Shown: positions 1-7,436 of the stretch, piece after piece
Position numbering within the stretch: position 1 is the first letter of the stretch
Layout of the letters: each line of letters starts with the position of its first letter
Assembly: GCA_002502625.1 (NCBI GenBank)
Contig: DAPV01000017.1
Location: 11,922-30,355, forward strand
Length of the DNA stretch: 18,434 nt
Reading direction: 5' to 3'
DNA from: Euryarchaeota archaeon UBA125
GTDB lineage: Archaea; Thermoplasmatota; Poseidoniia; Poseidoniales; Thalassarchaeaceae
The notes under the pieces: generated by a model
The model's database searches: none
What the model was told of the DNA's origin: nothing
What the model saw: only the letters and a program-made list of their open reading frames with translations
Translations under genes and position numbers: made by a program

Positions 1-195
1 TTGGCCATGCATGAAGAGCGTCAATCTGCAACATCCTCAGGTTTTGATGCTCTTGTCCCTGGTCTTGCTGCTGCCAGAGAGAGAAGAAATGAACGAAGAT
101 TCAAAGCATCTCAAGTAGACCCTGAAGATCCAGAAGCAGTTAGTGAGATGATGGAATTAGCAGAAGATGAGTCAATTAATTGGGAAGAAGAGTAA
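1..195 (+). CDS. C-terminal fragment of an unidentified acidic protein (5' end outside window)
   Basis: An open frame runs from base 1 to a TAA at 193-195. The visible 64 residues are hydrophilic: a short Arg/Glu-rich helix-like stretch (AAARERRNERRFK) followed by a strongly acidic tail ending NWEEE. No recognisable motif, signal peptide or membrane segment is present. The frame is open to the window edge, so this is most likely the end of a longer protein; an ATG at 7-9 would also allow a complete 62-residue protein, which cannot be excluded. The stop codon directly abuts the stop of the convergent gene on the other strand (TGA at 198-196), leaving no intergenic base. I do not recognise the family. 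Confidence 0.6.
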   Translation: MAMHEERQSATSSGFDALVPGLAAARERRNERRFKASQVDPEDPEAVSEMMELAEDESINWEEE

Positions 196-1968
196 TCATT
201 CTTCTTTTGCACTTCTAATTGTCCAGGCCATCCATCCTGAAACTGCAATTAAGAGGAAAAGAGCAGGCATGAAACTAGTAACTGCTCCAATTGAGTTTGG
301 TCTTGCTCCACTAACGACTAGGTATTCTACATTATTTCCATCATCCTTCTCAGGAATTATTTCATCAGGATCAATTGATAATTTCAAATCATATTCGCCG
401 GATGCAAGAATTCGGACTTCAAATGGATCTAGTACTTCACGACCATCATATAGGCTACCTGCATTCAATGTACGAGTCTCTAAAACAGTCCAATTTGTAT
501 CTGTAGTTCTATCACTTGGTGCCATCTCTAATCTAACAATAACCGATCCAGTAAATGCTTGATTCGCAACAATAGTCCCTGTTACGTTGATTTTATCTCC
601 AGTATTGGCTGCAACTATCAATCTGTCAACACCTACATCTTCTAGTTGAAAGTCAATTCCTGGTACGATTCTAACATATGTTGGTGGACTTAAAATTTGA
701 TTTCCTGCATTATCAATCATAATGGCCGAAACTCCCAACCAATCACCTTGTTTAGTTGACCAATCTATTCCAGATGGTAAATTCGCATTCATTCCAGATC
801 CTAATGAAAGCCATTGATTGGTGATATCAGGTATAGATCCCATTCCATCATTATCAAATCCATACCTCAGTGTTGTATTCGATTCATCTATACCAGACAG
901 AGTATCAGTCGCAATTAATTGAATAGCAATTTGGCCCTGAGTCATTGTGGTAATTTCAGGAATACTCCATCCACCCGCAACTGGATCTGTATGGTCGGTC
1001 CAGAATGTATGATTAGTACTTACTCCTGAATTTCCTAATCGATCTACTGCTCTGAAGGATAGAATTCTTTGTCCTTCAGGAAGAGGTAGAGTAGAAGTAG
1101 ATCCACTACCGAAATTATTCCAATCTTCATTATCTACTCTCCACTCATAATGATCAATTCCAATTCCACCATTATCTGATGCCCCAGCTGCCAGAGCACC
1201 TACAGTTACTATTGCATCATTTGTCCATGTATTTTCAGAAACTGAGAAAACAGGAGTTCCTGTAATAGGTCCAGCCCGATCTATTCCAAGATACAATGAC
1301 CGAGTGGCAGTATTTCCTACTTTGTCATATACAGTTAGTGAAACTGTATAGAGTCCTTCTGAAAAATCACCTGGTGCCCATGACCAACGATTCAGTAGAG
1401 TCCCTGGGCCGTCAGAAGGGGGATTTCCACTTCCCGGAACGCCAGAAATTACTGCTTTGTCTAGGTTATCATCAGAAGCATTCCAACGGAAAACCATAGA
1501 TCCACTTTCAGAGATATCAAACCAAGCTCTATTTGCAATGGACGATCCATCTCCGATTTTGGCATCATCAACACTTAATGTCAAAGAAGATGGAGCAGTG
1601 TTATCTACCAAAAATGAAGAAGTAACAACTTGAATGTTAGAACTCCCGTCAGAAGGATGTCCAGTGATCCGTAATCTATGAGTTCCATCATCTACCGAAC
1701 TAGTGTCCCATGAAGTAGACCATGGAATTCCAGACATATTGGAAATTTCTGTCCATGTTGTTCCTTCTTCAACCTCTAAAATTACAAATTCTAATCCAGT
1801 TACATTCACAACTGCTACCGAATAAGTTCCACCGATAATCTCTCCAGATGAGGGGGGATTTACGAAATCTAAACTAGTATTTCGCGCTTCTGTACCAAGT
1901 ACAATCCCAGAGAAAATGCTCGACATAATGAGCACCGTCAGGAGGCGAGAAATCGTCCGAGTAGCCAT
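196..1968 (-). CDS. Secreted, membrane-anchored Ig-like/CARDB-domain surface protein
   Basis: The 590-residue protein starts at an ATG (1968-1966). Residues 1-28 form a signal peptide with basic N-terminus and a hydrophobic core rich in Leu, Ile and Val, probable cleavage near GTEA. Residues about 30-435 are beta-sandwich Ig-like repeats with the typical phrases DNTAPSSLTLSV, YDKVGNTATRS, VDRLGNSG and IDNAGN, each near the end of a repeat. Residues about 438-554 look like a CARDB (cell adhesion related domain in bacteria) module ending in the characteristic PDEIIPEKDDGNN. A single membrane helix spans about 563-584, followed by a short cytoplasmic RSAKEE tail, so nearly all of the protein faces outside. 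A surface adhesion or S-layer-associated role is inferred from architecture. An internal Met15 is a less likely start because it would remove the basic N-terminus. The gene is divergent from the 886-residue surface protein and converges end-to-end with the gene at 1-195. Confidence 0.85.
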   Translation of the reverse strand: MATRTISRLLTVLIMSSIFSGIVLGTEARNTSLDFVNPPSSGEIIGGTYSVAVVNVTGLEFVILEVEEGTTWTEISNMSGIPWSTSWDTSSVDDGTHRLRITGHPSDGSSNIQVVTSSFLVDNTAPSSLTLSVDDAKIGDGSSIANRAWFDISESGSMVFRWNASDDNLDKAVISGVPGSGNPPSDGPGTLLNRWSWAPGDFSEGLYTVSLTVYDKVGNTATRSLYLGIDRAGPITGTPVFSVSENTWTNDAIVTVGALAAGASDNGGIGIDHYEWRVDNEDWNNFGSGSTSTLPLPEGQRILSFRAVDRLGNSGVSTNHTFWTDHTDPVAGGWSIPEITTMTQGQIAIQLIATDTLSGIDESNTTLRYGFDNDGMGSIPDITNQWLSLGSGMNANLPSGIDWSTKQGDWLGVSAIMIDNAGNQILSPPTYVRIVPGIDFQLEDVGVDRLIVAANTGDKINVTGTIVANQAFTGSVIVRLEMAPSDRTTDTNWTVLETRTLNAGSLYDGREVLDPFEVRILASGEYDLKLSIDPDEIIPEKDDGNNVEYLVVSGARPNSIGAVTSFMPALFLLIAVSGWMAWTIRSAKEE

Positions 1969-1997
1969 GGAACGGTGCGTATGTAGGACCGCTCGCC

Positions 1998-2037
1998 CTT
2001 CAATGCTTTCACGCAGTAGACAGCGGGAGCGTTGAAG
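1998..2037. promoter_or_regulatory. Imperfect inverted repeat in a divergent, GC-rich promoter gap
   Basis: The 93-bp gap between two divergent surface-protein genes (1969-2061) is visibly richer in G and C than the genes around it and has no clear TATA box. It contains CTTCAATGC (1998-2006) facing GCGTTGAAG (2029-2037), a 9-bp arm with one G-T wobble; as RNA the stem could extend to 13 pairs using G-U pairs (2007-2010 with 2025-2028) around a 14-nt loop. It may be a shared operator for the two genes or a leader structure; which one cannot be told from sequence. Confidence 0.3.
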
Positions 2038-2061
2038 TGCCCCTAGACCTCTTCATCCAAC

Positions 2062-4722
2062 ATGAGGACGGGACTCTTCGTATGTTTGCTCCTTCTGCTG
2101 CCACTTTTTGGCGTAGTTTCAGCAACGACTGCAGGTGGAATTACTGTAGACGCAGAAGACATCAATATTGTTGGTCCCTTAGAAAATGGATCTCAAGTAA
2201 TTATAGAAATCACTCTACACAATAGCGATACATCTGATATTACTGCCTCATACCAGTTGAGTCAAGATGGTAACTTAATTCAGGAAAGCACTTTTGTTAC
2301 AGTCACAGCATCGTCCTCAATAACAGTTCAAGTTTCAACTGTATTAACTAGTGCAGGAGACGTTTCATTCAGAGTAGATTTTTCCGCAAATGGTGTTTCT
2401 AATGATCAATCTGCTCTTTTTACCATTTCAGATCGTTCAAACTTGATTGTATCCGAACTTATTATTGATCCTACATCTGATTTATTTTCAGGCACAGCCT
2501 TCTCTGCAAACGCCCAGATTTCCAATGTTGGAGGAGTATCAGCAGGTTCTACTACTGTCACGTTTGAATTAGGAGAAGAATCTCCTTTGGATTATAATGT
2601 AGGATCATTACCCCCTGGAGAGAGTGTTTGGATTAATCGAACATTTACTGCCCCAGCATCTGACGCGTTGTTGACGGTTACTGCTAATAGTAATTCTAAC
2701 GACGGGATTCTTGAGTCGAATTCTAGTGATAATATTCGTTCCAGTATGATTGAGATTACTACTCCTCCAAATTATTTCCATGATGGTGAAATTATTGTAA
2801 CTTCTACTCCTTCTTCTCTAAGAGGTCCTTGGGATATTAGTGGTTCATTACTTCGAATGCCTAGTACGGGATCGATTGTTGTACCTATGCAGGTTCAGAG
2901 GGTTTCTGATGCGAGCCCAGTCCATGCATTTTCGGTAGATTTCCTTGATGGCCAGAGTTCTATTCTTTGGAATGAAACATTAACAGGTTCTATGTTTATT
3001 GAGAATGTTGGAGAACTTCAATTACAAGTTGTAATTGATCCTAGTTTCACTCTTCCAGAATCTAGTGTATTTGATAATTCAAATCAATTTTCTATTATCA
3101 TGTATCCAGCGCCTAATGTCGTCGTATCATCCATTGCAGTTGCATCTCCCCTTCAGGTTCAAAGTGGAGAGTCAGTCAATTTTACCGTAAGTATTCAGAA
3201 CACGGGTTCTATTCCTGTAAGTGGCACAGTAGAGGCTACATTTGAAGGCGAAAGTCTATCTGAACAATTCAGAGTAATTCCCCCTCCTTCTTCTACTGAG
3301 TCTGGAGATATTTCTTTGGTATTTTCTGCTATTGCTAGAGGAGATATTAGCGAGACTCAATCATTTACTGCAACATGGATTCCAAATAATCCCTCACATG
3401 ACTCTAATTCAGCAGATAATACCGCTACTGGATCAGTTCAGTTAGTAAGTGATTTGCGTCTTCGATTTCTAAGCGATGAGCGTTGGGATAATGGCGTACC
3501 TCTCGTAATTGGTGTTGAATCAACATATTCTATTTCTGTAACATCTGACGAGGGTGCTGGAATAGAGACATTTGTTTGTTATGCACCTTTGGGAACAGAA
3601 GTTGACAGAACAGTGGTAAATTTAGCATCTATAGGATCTGAAGATACAGTTCAGTGTACCATTACTCCAGATAAGGCTGGAGATCTTCAATTGGCAATCA
3701 TAGCACTTAACGGAACAGTACCTTCCAAAACTTCATTGTGGACTGTAATTGCTGATAGTGGAGAACCGATTAATCCTGATGAAGCTAACAGAGAGTTGGG
3801 TGTCGCGTTATTGATTATCTTAGGTATTGCAGGAATTATTGTGTTGATTGCTGCGATTTTTCTTACGAGGAGAGTCATGGAAGAAACAGAACGTGAGACA
3901 TTTGAATTGTGTCCTGCCTGTGGTGGTGAAATTGAAGGAGATGAAGAGATTTGTCCTCATTGTGACTTCCAACTTACTCGTGGTTTCAGTCGTTTCCATG
4001 ATTGTGAAGAATGTGGGACTTCGATTCCATCTTCTATGGACCATTGTCCATATTGTGGAGCCATCCAAGATGTATCCTCTCATTATGAACGACGAGAGAG
4101 AAAAGAATTTGTCCCTCTACCTGATGAAGAAGAAGATGAAGAAGAAGATGAAGAAGAAATTCTCATCGGAACTGAAGACTTTGATGACCAAATGGAAAAC
4201 TTTGGAGTTTCAGAGGATTCTATTGAAGATGATTGGGAATCAGGATTGGAAGAAGCAGAAAGCCAGATTCGATCCATCGAGGAAGAATATGAACAGGAAT
4301 TGTCTTTAGAAGAAGATGAAGATGAGGAAGTTGTTTCTACAAATCTGCAAGACCAATTAGAAGCAGGTCGAGATATTGATTCATTCCTTGAAAAGAAGGG
4401 TAAGAGGCGTGCATTAAAGGATGAAGATGTTGAATTGAGTGCAAGTGATGCCGGTATTCGTAAAGACATATTTGACTTGACAGGAGAGAAAGGAGTTCTT
4501 CCAGGAGAGAAGGTTGTATTCGATGAATTAAGTGATCCATCTGCTCAAGTTGGTAGTGAACTGGAATTAGATAAGACGAGTGACTTCAGTTCACTTTCAT
4601 CAGAAGCAGGCCATACTAAAGGTATATCTGATGTAGTGGAAGAAGAAAATCCTAAGCCTAAGAAAAGACGAAGTATTCGAAGAAAGAGTAAGGAGGAAGG
4701 TTCCGAAGAATCGCAGGATTGA
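2062..4722 (+). CDS. Receptor-like protein: extracytoplasmic CARDB-like domains, one TM helix, cytoplasmic zinc ribbons and acidic tail
   Basis: The 886-residue protein begins with a signal peptide (1-21, MRTGLFVCLLLLLPLFGVVSA). Residues about 24-570 are four or five beta-sandwich modules of CARDB type; several end in the typical acidic Asn turn (GILESNSSDN near 215-225, PESSVFDNSN near 331-340, SHDSNSADN near 446-454). One membrane helix lies at about 579-601, followed by positive residues (TRR), placing the C-terminus in the cytoplasm. There, two four-cysteine zinc ribbons follow: C617/C620/C631/C634 and C648/C651/C662/C665 (CPACGGEIEG, CPHC, CEECG, CPYCG). The remaining 220 residues are acidic, low-complexity and probably disordered, with a 12-base tandem repeat, ending in a basic KPKKRRSIRRKSKEE segment. 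Zinc ribbons usually bind protein or nucleic acid, so a surface-to-cytoplasm linker or signalling role is possible but unproven. The ATG at 2062 gives a complete signal peptide. Confidence 0.85.
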   Translation: MRTGLFVCLLLLLPLFGVVSATTAGGITVDAEDINIVGPLENGSQVIIEITLHNSDTSDITASYQLSQDGNLIQESTFVTVTASSSITVQVSTVLTSAGDVSFRVDFSANGVSNDQSALFTISDRSNLIVSELIIDPTSDLFSGTAFSANAQISNVGGVSAGSTTVTFELGEESPLDYNVGSLPPGESVWINRTFTAPASDALLTVTANSNSNDGILESNSSDNIRSSMIEITTPPNYFHDGEIIVTSTPSSLRGPWDISGSLLRMPSTGSIVVPMQVQRVSDASPVHAFSVDFLDGQSSILWNETLTGSMFIENVGELQLQVVIDPSFTLPESSVFDNSNQFSIIMYPAPNVVVSSIAVASPLQVQSGESVNFTVSIQNTGSIPVSGTVEATFEGESLSEQFRVIPPPSSTESGDISLVFSAIARGDISETQSFTATWIPNNPSHDSNSADNTATGSVQLVSDLRLRFLSDERWDNGVPLVIGVESTYSISVTSDEGAGIETFVCYAPLGTEVDRTVVNLASIGSEDTVQCTITPDKAGDLQLAIIALNGTVPSKTSLWTVIADSGEPINPDEANRELGVALLIILGIAGIIVLIAAIFLTRRVMEETERETFELCPACGGEIEGDEEICPHCDFQLTRGFSRFHDCEECGTSIPSSMDHCPYCGAIQDVSSHYERRERKEFVPLPDEEEDEEEDEEEILIGTEDFDDQMENFGVSEDSIEDDWESGLEEAESQIRSIEEEYEQELSLEEDEDEEVVSTNLQDQLEAGRDIDSFLEKKGKRRALKDEDVELSASDAGIRKDIFDLTGEKGVLPGEKVVFDELSDPSAQVGSELELDKTSDFSSLSSEAGHTKGISDVVEEENPKPKKRRSIRRKSKEEGSEESQD
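4123..4158 (+). repeat. Three tandem 12-bp repeats encoding (DEEE)3
   Basis: Three perfect copies of GATGAAGAAGAA lie in frame in the surface/zinc-ribbon gene and encode residues 688-699 as Asp-Glu-Glu-Glu repeated three times. This is a simple in-frame repeat in the acidic tail and may vary in copy number between relatives. Confidence 0.9.
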
Positions 4723-4826
4723 ACATCTTGACTATCTTCCAAGAATCGCCTGAGTGATGACAGAAGGGGTCTGAGCAGAGCATTGACGAACCCTATGAGT
4801 GCAGACAGGTGAATGGAGTTGATTGA

Positions 4827-5462
4827 ATGAGTAGATTTTTTGTGAATCGAAAAGTGGCCCTCTGTCTTTTGATAACCCTTACTTTAATGAGTCCCGGTTG
4901 TCTATCTCTCCTTTCAATGAGGGAATTAATGGAGGACATGAAAGAAGACCCTAAAAGTCGTAGTCAAGATACTAGAGTTGGTTGGGATTATACTTTTGAT
5001 ACTCAAGATATTGAATCTACTGAATATATCAACGAATCTGAATTTTTGATAGATCCTACTGTTAGTCAAATTGAGATATTTTTTGATGCATCAATTGGAG
5101 ATGCTATTTCGGATTTTGCTAACGAAACATTCCCTGGGTTAGTTGAAGAAGTTGGAGCAAGATATGTTGAGATTTCAGTTTGGGAGCCGGGAGAATATCC
5201 AACTGGTACACCTTTTTTCACTGAGAGGGCAACAGAAAACTACGAATTTACAGAGACCTATCTAAATGAAGATTCATCCCCGTTTGAAGATGGAGAATGG
5301 ACTCTAACTGTTGAAGCAAGAGGTATAGGTATAGAGACGCCTATCGATATTTTATCCGTTTATGATTCCTTTTCAGTAAAGGTAACCGTATCTCGCCCAT
5401 GTGTATTTTTTGCAGAGATTCACGAGGTCGGAGAATGCACAGATCTCATTAATTTGGAATAA
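4827..5462 (+). CDS. Putative archaeal lipoprotein, hypothetical
   Basis: This 211-residue protein has a basic N-terminus (MSRFFVNRK), a hydrophobic core and then LMSPGCLS, so Cys25 could be a lipidated cysteine; the residue three before it is Ser rather than the usual Leu, so the lipobox is imperfect. The mature part is acidic, rich in Glu, Asp, Thr and aromatic residues, without further membrane segments, and carries two late cysteines (in SRPCVFF and VGECTD) that could form a disulfide. No known family is recognised. A GGAG sits about 8 nt before the ATG at 4827. The gene follows the receptor-like gene on the same strand with a 104-bp gap. Its 3' end overlaps the convergent nuclease gene by 14 bp. 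Confidence 0.7.
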   Translation: MSRFFVNRKVALCLLITLTLMSPGCLSLLSMRELMEDMKEDPKSRSQDTRVGWDYTFDTQDIESTEYINESEFLIDPTVSQIEIFFDASIGDAISDFANETFPGLVEEVGARYVEISVWEPGEYPTGTPFFTERATENYEFTETYLNEDSSPFEDGEWTLTVEARGIGIETPIDILSVYDSFSVKVTVSRPCVFFAEIHEVGECTDLINLE

Positions 5463-6654
5463 ATTCTAATCTATCTGGACAGTTTTGTCTTCTACTACAA
5501 GACTCACATTTTCCAGGCCTGTTGTGATCTCGCTTCGCTCCACCTTGAACACTTACTTGTTGAATTTCTTTGATTACATGGAACAACTTTTCTTTTTCTT
5601 TCTGATTCCATTCAATTGAGTATACTAATTCAGTACCATATCGAAGAAATCCGAAAGGAGGGGGAGTCCCAGTCATTGATTCAATCAAATGCAGGTATGC
5701 TAGAATTTGAAATTGATGACTTTTGTGAGGTTTTTTCGGGATTTTTCCGGTTTTCAATTCTACAGGAATTAGATCTTCACCTATACGGGTGATTTGATCT
5801 GGCCTTCCTCGTAGTCCCGTATTTTCATCTTCTAGAAGGAAGGAATCGCCTCCGTCACTATACCTAATATCTCCTAATTCTTCAAGACCTGCCTCTATGT
5901 CTTTTTCCTTTATTCGTTGATTTGCAGTAAGTGCTGCTTGTAATCTAGTAGTGGCCAATAATGTCCAAATTAAAGCTAAAACTAGAAGAGCAAAGGTAGC
6001 TAAACTTCTATTTTGAGCGAATGTTAACGCAATTCCATGAAGACTCAAAGCGATAGCTGAAAAGAGAATCAATGCTTCTGGACGCCCAAAAGTAAACCAC
6101 CCCTTTTCACCTATTTTTAGTGGAGTATTCAATGGTTGCAAATCATTTTCTATTTCAGAAGTATTAGTTGATGTTGAGAGAAGTTTTTCATTCCAACCTA
6201 ACCATTTTCTCCATGGAAGAATTAGTAGAACAATAGCCAGAATTAACCATACTAGAGCTAACAGAACCAAGAATTTACCAATCATGCTGGCTAGTTCAGA
6301 ATCGATTGTACCATCTTGGACAAAATAAAACGCAGCAGTATCGGCAGCCAAGGTCAGTACAACAGCAAACCACCATGACCAAATTACAATATTACGGGTA
6401 AATTCATTTTGGGCTTCAATTTTTTCAACAATTATTTGATGCATTTGCTCGTGTTTTTCGATTCCCTGTTCTACTTCTTTCCCTTTGGCGGTGATTCCTT
6501 CATTTTCTAGTCTCCAACTCATTGGACAGTAAACGTAGCGTTCTATTTCTGATGCAGAAACATTGAGAATTTTCCCTTTCGAATCGAACCAAAACCCGTC
6601 TGGCCCCTCAGTCCCCCGTTTTAAAGGACCTCTTAGGCTACTTGTGTCCTCCAT
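5449..6654 (-). CDS. Cas4-like PD-(D/E)XK nuclease with an inserted four-helix membrane domain
   Basis: Counting from the ATG at 6654-6652 (401 residues), the protein has the hallmarks of the Cas4/RecB-like exonuclease fold. There is an N-terminal cysteine in EIERYVYCPMSWRLE (C43); a GxxxH motif (GIEKH, H68); the catalytic GRPD (D286) followed by PVELKTGK (E299, K301); a QILAY motif (Q316, Y320); and a C-terminal cluster CESCSRRQNC (C383, C386, C392). C43 plus the three late cysteines would ligate a 4Fe-4S cluster as in Cas4 and AddB. Between H68 and D286 lie four predicted membrane helices (about 88-111, 124-147, 191-212, 217-238), an even number that would return both nuclease halves to the cytoplasm. 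Known relatives process DNA ends; a membrane-bound DNA end-processing or defence role is inferred. A TTG at 6681 would add 9 residues; the ATG was preferred because a TATA-like CTATACAA (plus strand) lies 23 bp upstream, fitting leaderless transcription. No CRISPR array or other cas gene is visible. Confidence 0.75.
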   Translation of the reverse strand: MEDTSSLRGPLKRGTEGPDGFWFDSKGKILNVSASEIERYVYCPMSWRLENEGITAKGKEVEQGIEKHEQMHQIIVEKIEAQNEFTRNIVIWSWWFAVVLTLAADTAAFYFVQDGTIDSELASMIGKFLVLLALVWLILAIVLLILPWRKWLGWNEKLLSTSTNTSEIENDLQPLNTPLKIGEKGWFTFGRPEALILFSAIALSLHGIALTFAQNRSLATFALLVLALIWTLLATTRLQAALTANQRIKEKDIEAGLEELGDIRYSDGGDSFLLEDENTGLRGRPDQITRIGEDLIPVELKTGKIPKKPHKSHQFQILAYLHLIESMTGTPPPFGFLRYGTELVYSIEWNQKEKEKLFHVIKEIQQVSVQGGAKRDHNRPGKCESCSRRQNCPDRLEFIPN

Positions 6655-6673
6655 CGATATATGGTATTGGAGG

Positions 6674-6681
6674 CTATACAA
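6674..6681 (-). promoter_or_regulatory. Possible TATA box for the Cas4-like gene
   Basis: On the minus strand TTGTATAG is centred about 23 bp upstream of the chosen ATG (6654), the spacing expected for a leaderless archaeal transcript. The divergent gap also holds the dyad GAAATC-AGT-GATTTC (6698-6712), which could be a protein site for either gene. Evidence is positional only. Confidence 0.3.
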
Positions 6682-6774
6682 AGGGGTTGGGGCGGAAGAA
6701 ATCAGTGATTTCGAACATCTTTCAGTAGCGAAGCGGTTATGAATGGGGGGCAGGTGGACTCGACGCTGATAATC

Positions 6775-7386
6775 ATGAGTGACGTAGAATACATCCTCCC
6801 ATTAGATACATATCAGCAACATTTCGTCCATATTGGGACACAACAAAGTAGCGCCCACATGGTGCCTTTCTTGGAAGAACAGAAGCAAGAAGGAACTGGT
6901 CTTTATCTGATTAATTTAGATGAGACAAATAAGCGATTTTCTATTGTATCTAATTTCCTTAGCAAATACAAGCCAGAGAATATTTTGGTAGTAAGTGCAA
7001 GACAATATGGACAACGTCCTGCTCGTCGCTTTGCTCAAGCAATCGGGGCTAGACATATTGTTGGACGTTTTATCCCAGGTACTCTGACAAATCCTAGACT
7101 ACGTAGTTACATTGAACCTGAAGTGATCATTGTAACAGATCCTCAGGCAGATCAACAAGCATTGTCTGAGGCTGTGAATACTGGTCTTCCAGTTGTTGGA
7201 ATTTGTGATGCAAATAACACTCTTCGTTTTGTTGACCTTGTTCTTCCAGCAAATAACAAAGGTCGTAGAAGCTTAGCACTCGTTTATTGGTTACTTGCTC
7301 GAGAGGTTGTCAAAGCTCAGGGAAGAGTAACTGATGATCAATGGGCTGCAGCAGAGAATGTAGAAGACTGGGAGTCCTCATTCTGA
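6775..7386 (+). CDS. rpsB: 30S ribosomal protein uS2, archaeal type
   Basis: This 203-residue protein is a structural component of the small ribosomal subunit. Archaeal uS2 signatures are clear: the N-terminal LDTYQQHFVHIGTQQ, then FLSKYKPENILVVSARQYG, GRFIPGTLTNP, PEVIIVTDPQADQQALSEA, GLPVVGICDANN and LPANNKGRRSLALVYWLLARE. Length fits the archaeal/eukaryotic-type family, which lacks the bacterial coiled-coil insertion. The start at 6775 (MSDVEYILPLD) was preferred because family members begin only a few residues before the LDxY motif; an in-frame ATG at 6739 would add 12 residues (MNGGQVDSTLII) and cannot be excluded. It is transcribed divergently from the Cas4-like gene and is followed 50 bp later by a tRNA-modifying enzyme, so the pair forms a small translation-related unit. 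Confidence 0.95.
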   Translation: MSDVEYILPLDTYQQHFVHIGTQQSSAHMVPFLEEQKQEGTGLYLINLDETNKRFSIVSNFLSKYKPENILVVSARQYGQRPARRFAQAIGARHIVGRFIPGTLTNPRLRSYIEPEVIIVTDPQADQQALSEAVNTGLPVVGICDANNTLRFVDLVLPANNKGRRSLALVYWLLAREVVKAQGRVTDDQWAAAENVEDWESSF

Positions 7387-7436
7387 GTACTTGATTCGCG
7401 TCAGAGTCAATACCCTAACATATTCTGAGGTGTATA

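Noticed and set aside
3848..4469. Long open frames on both strands inside the acidic-tail coding region.
   Set aside because: They arise from GAA/GAT-rich codons of the real gene and encode low-complexity Ser or Lys runs with no motif.
4812..4829. Five-codon ORF (MELIE) whose stop overlaps the lipoprotein start.
   Set aside because: Could couple translation but is too short to distinguish from chance.
5449..6654. CRISPR-Cas adaptation locus suggested by the Cas4-like gene.
   Set aside because: No direct-repeat array, cas1, cas2 or effector gene is visible anywhere in the window.
6655..6681. TTG start extending the Cas4-like protein by 9 residues.
   Set aside because: It would put the candidate TATA element inside the coding sequence, and an ATG follows at the expected leaderless distance.
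6681..6760. G-runs (GGGG, GGGG, GGGGGG) as a G-quadruplex.
   Set aside because: Fewer than four suitably spaced runs within a quadruplex-sized span.
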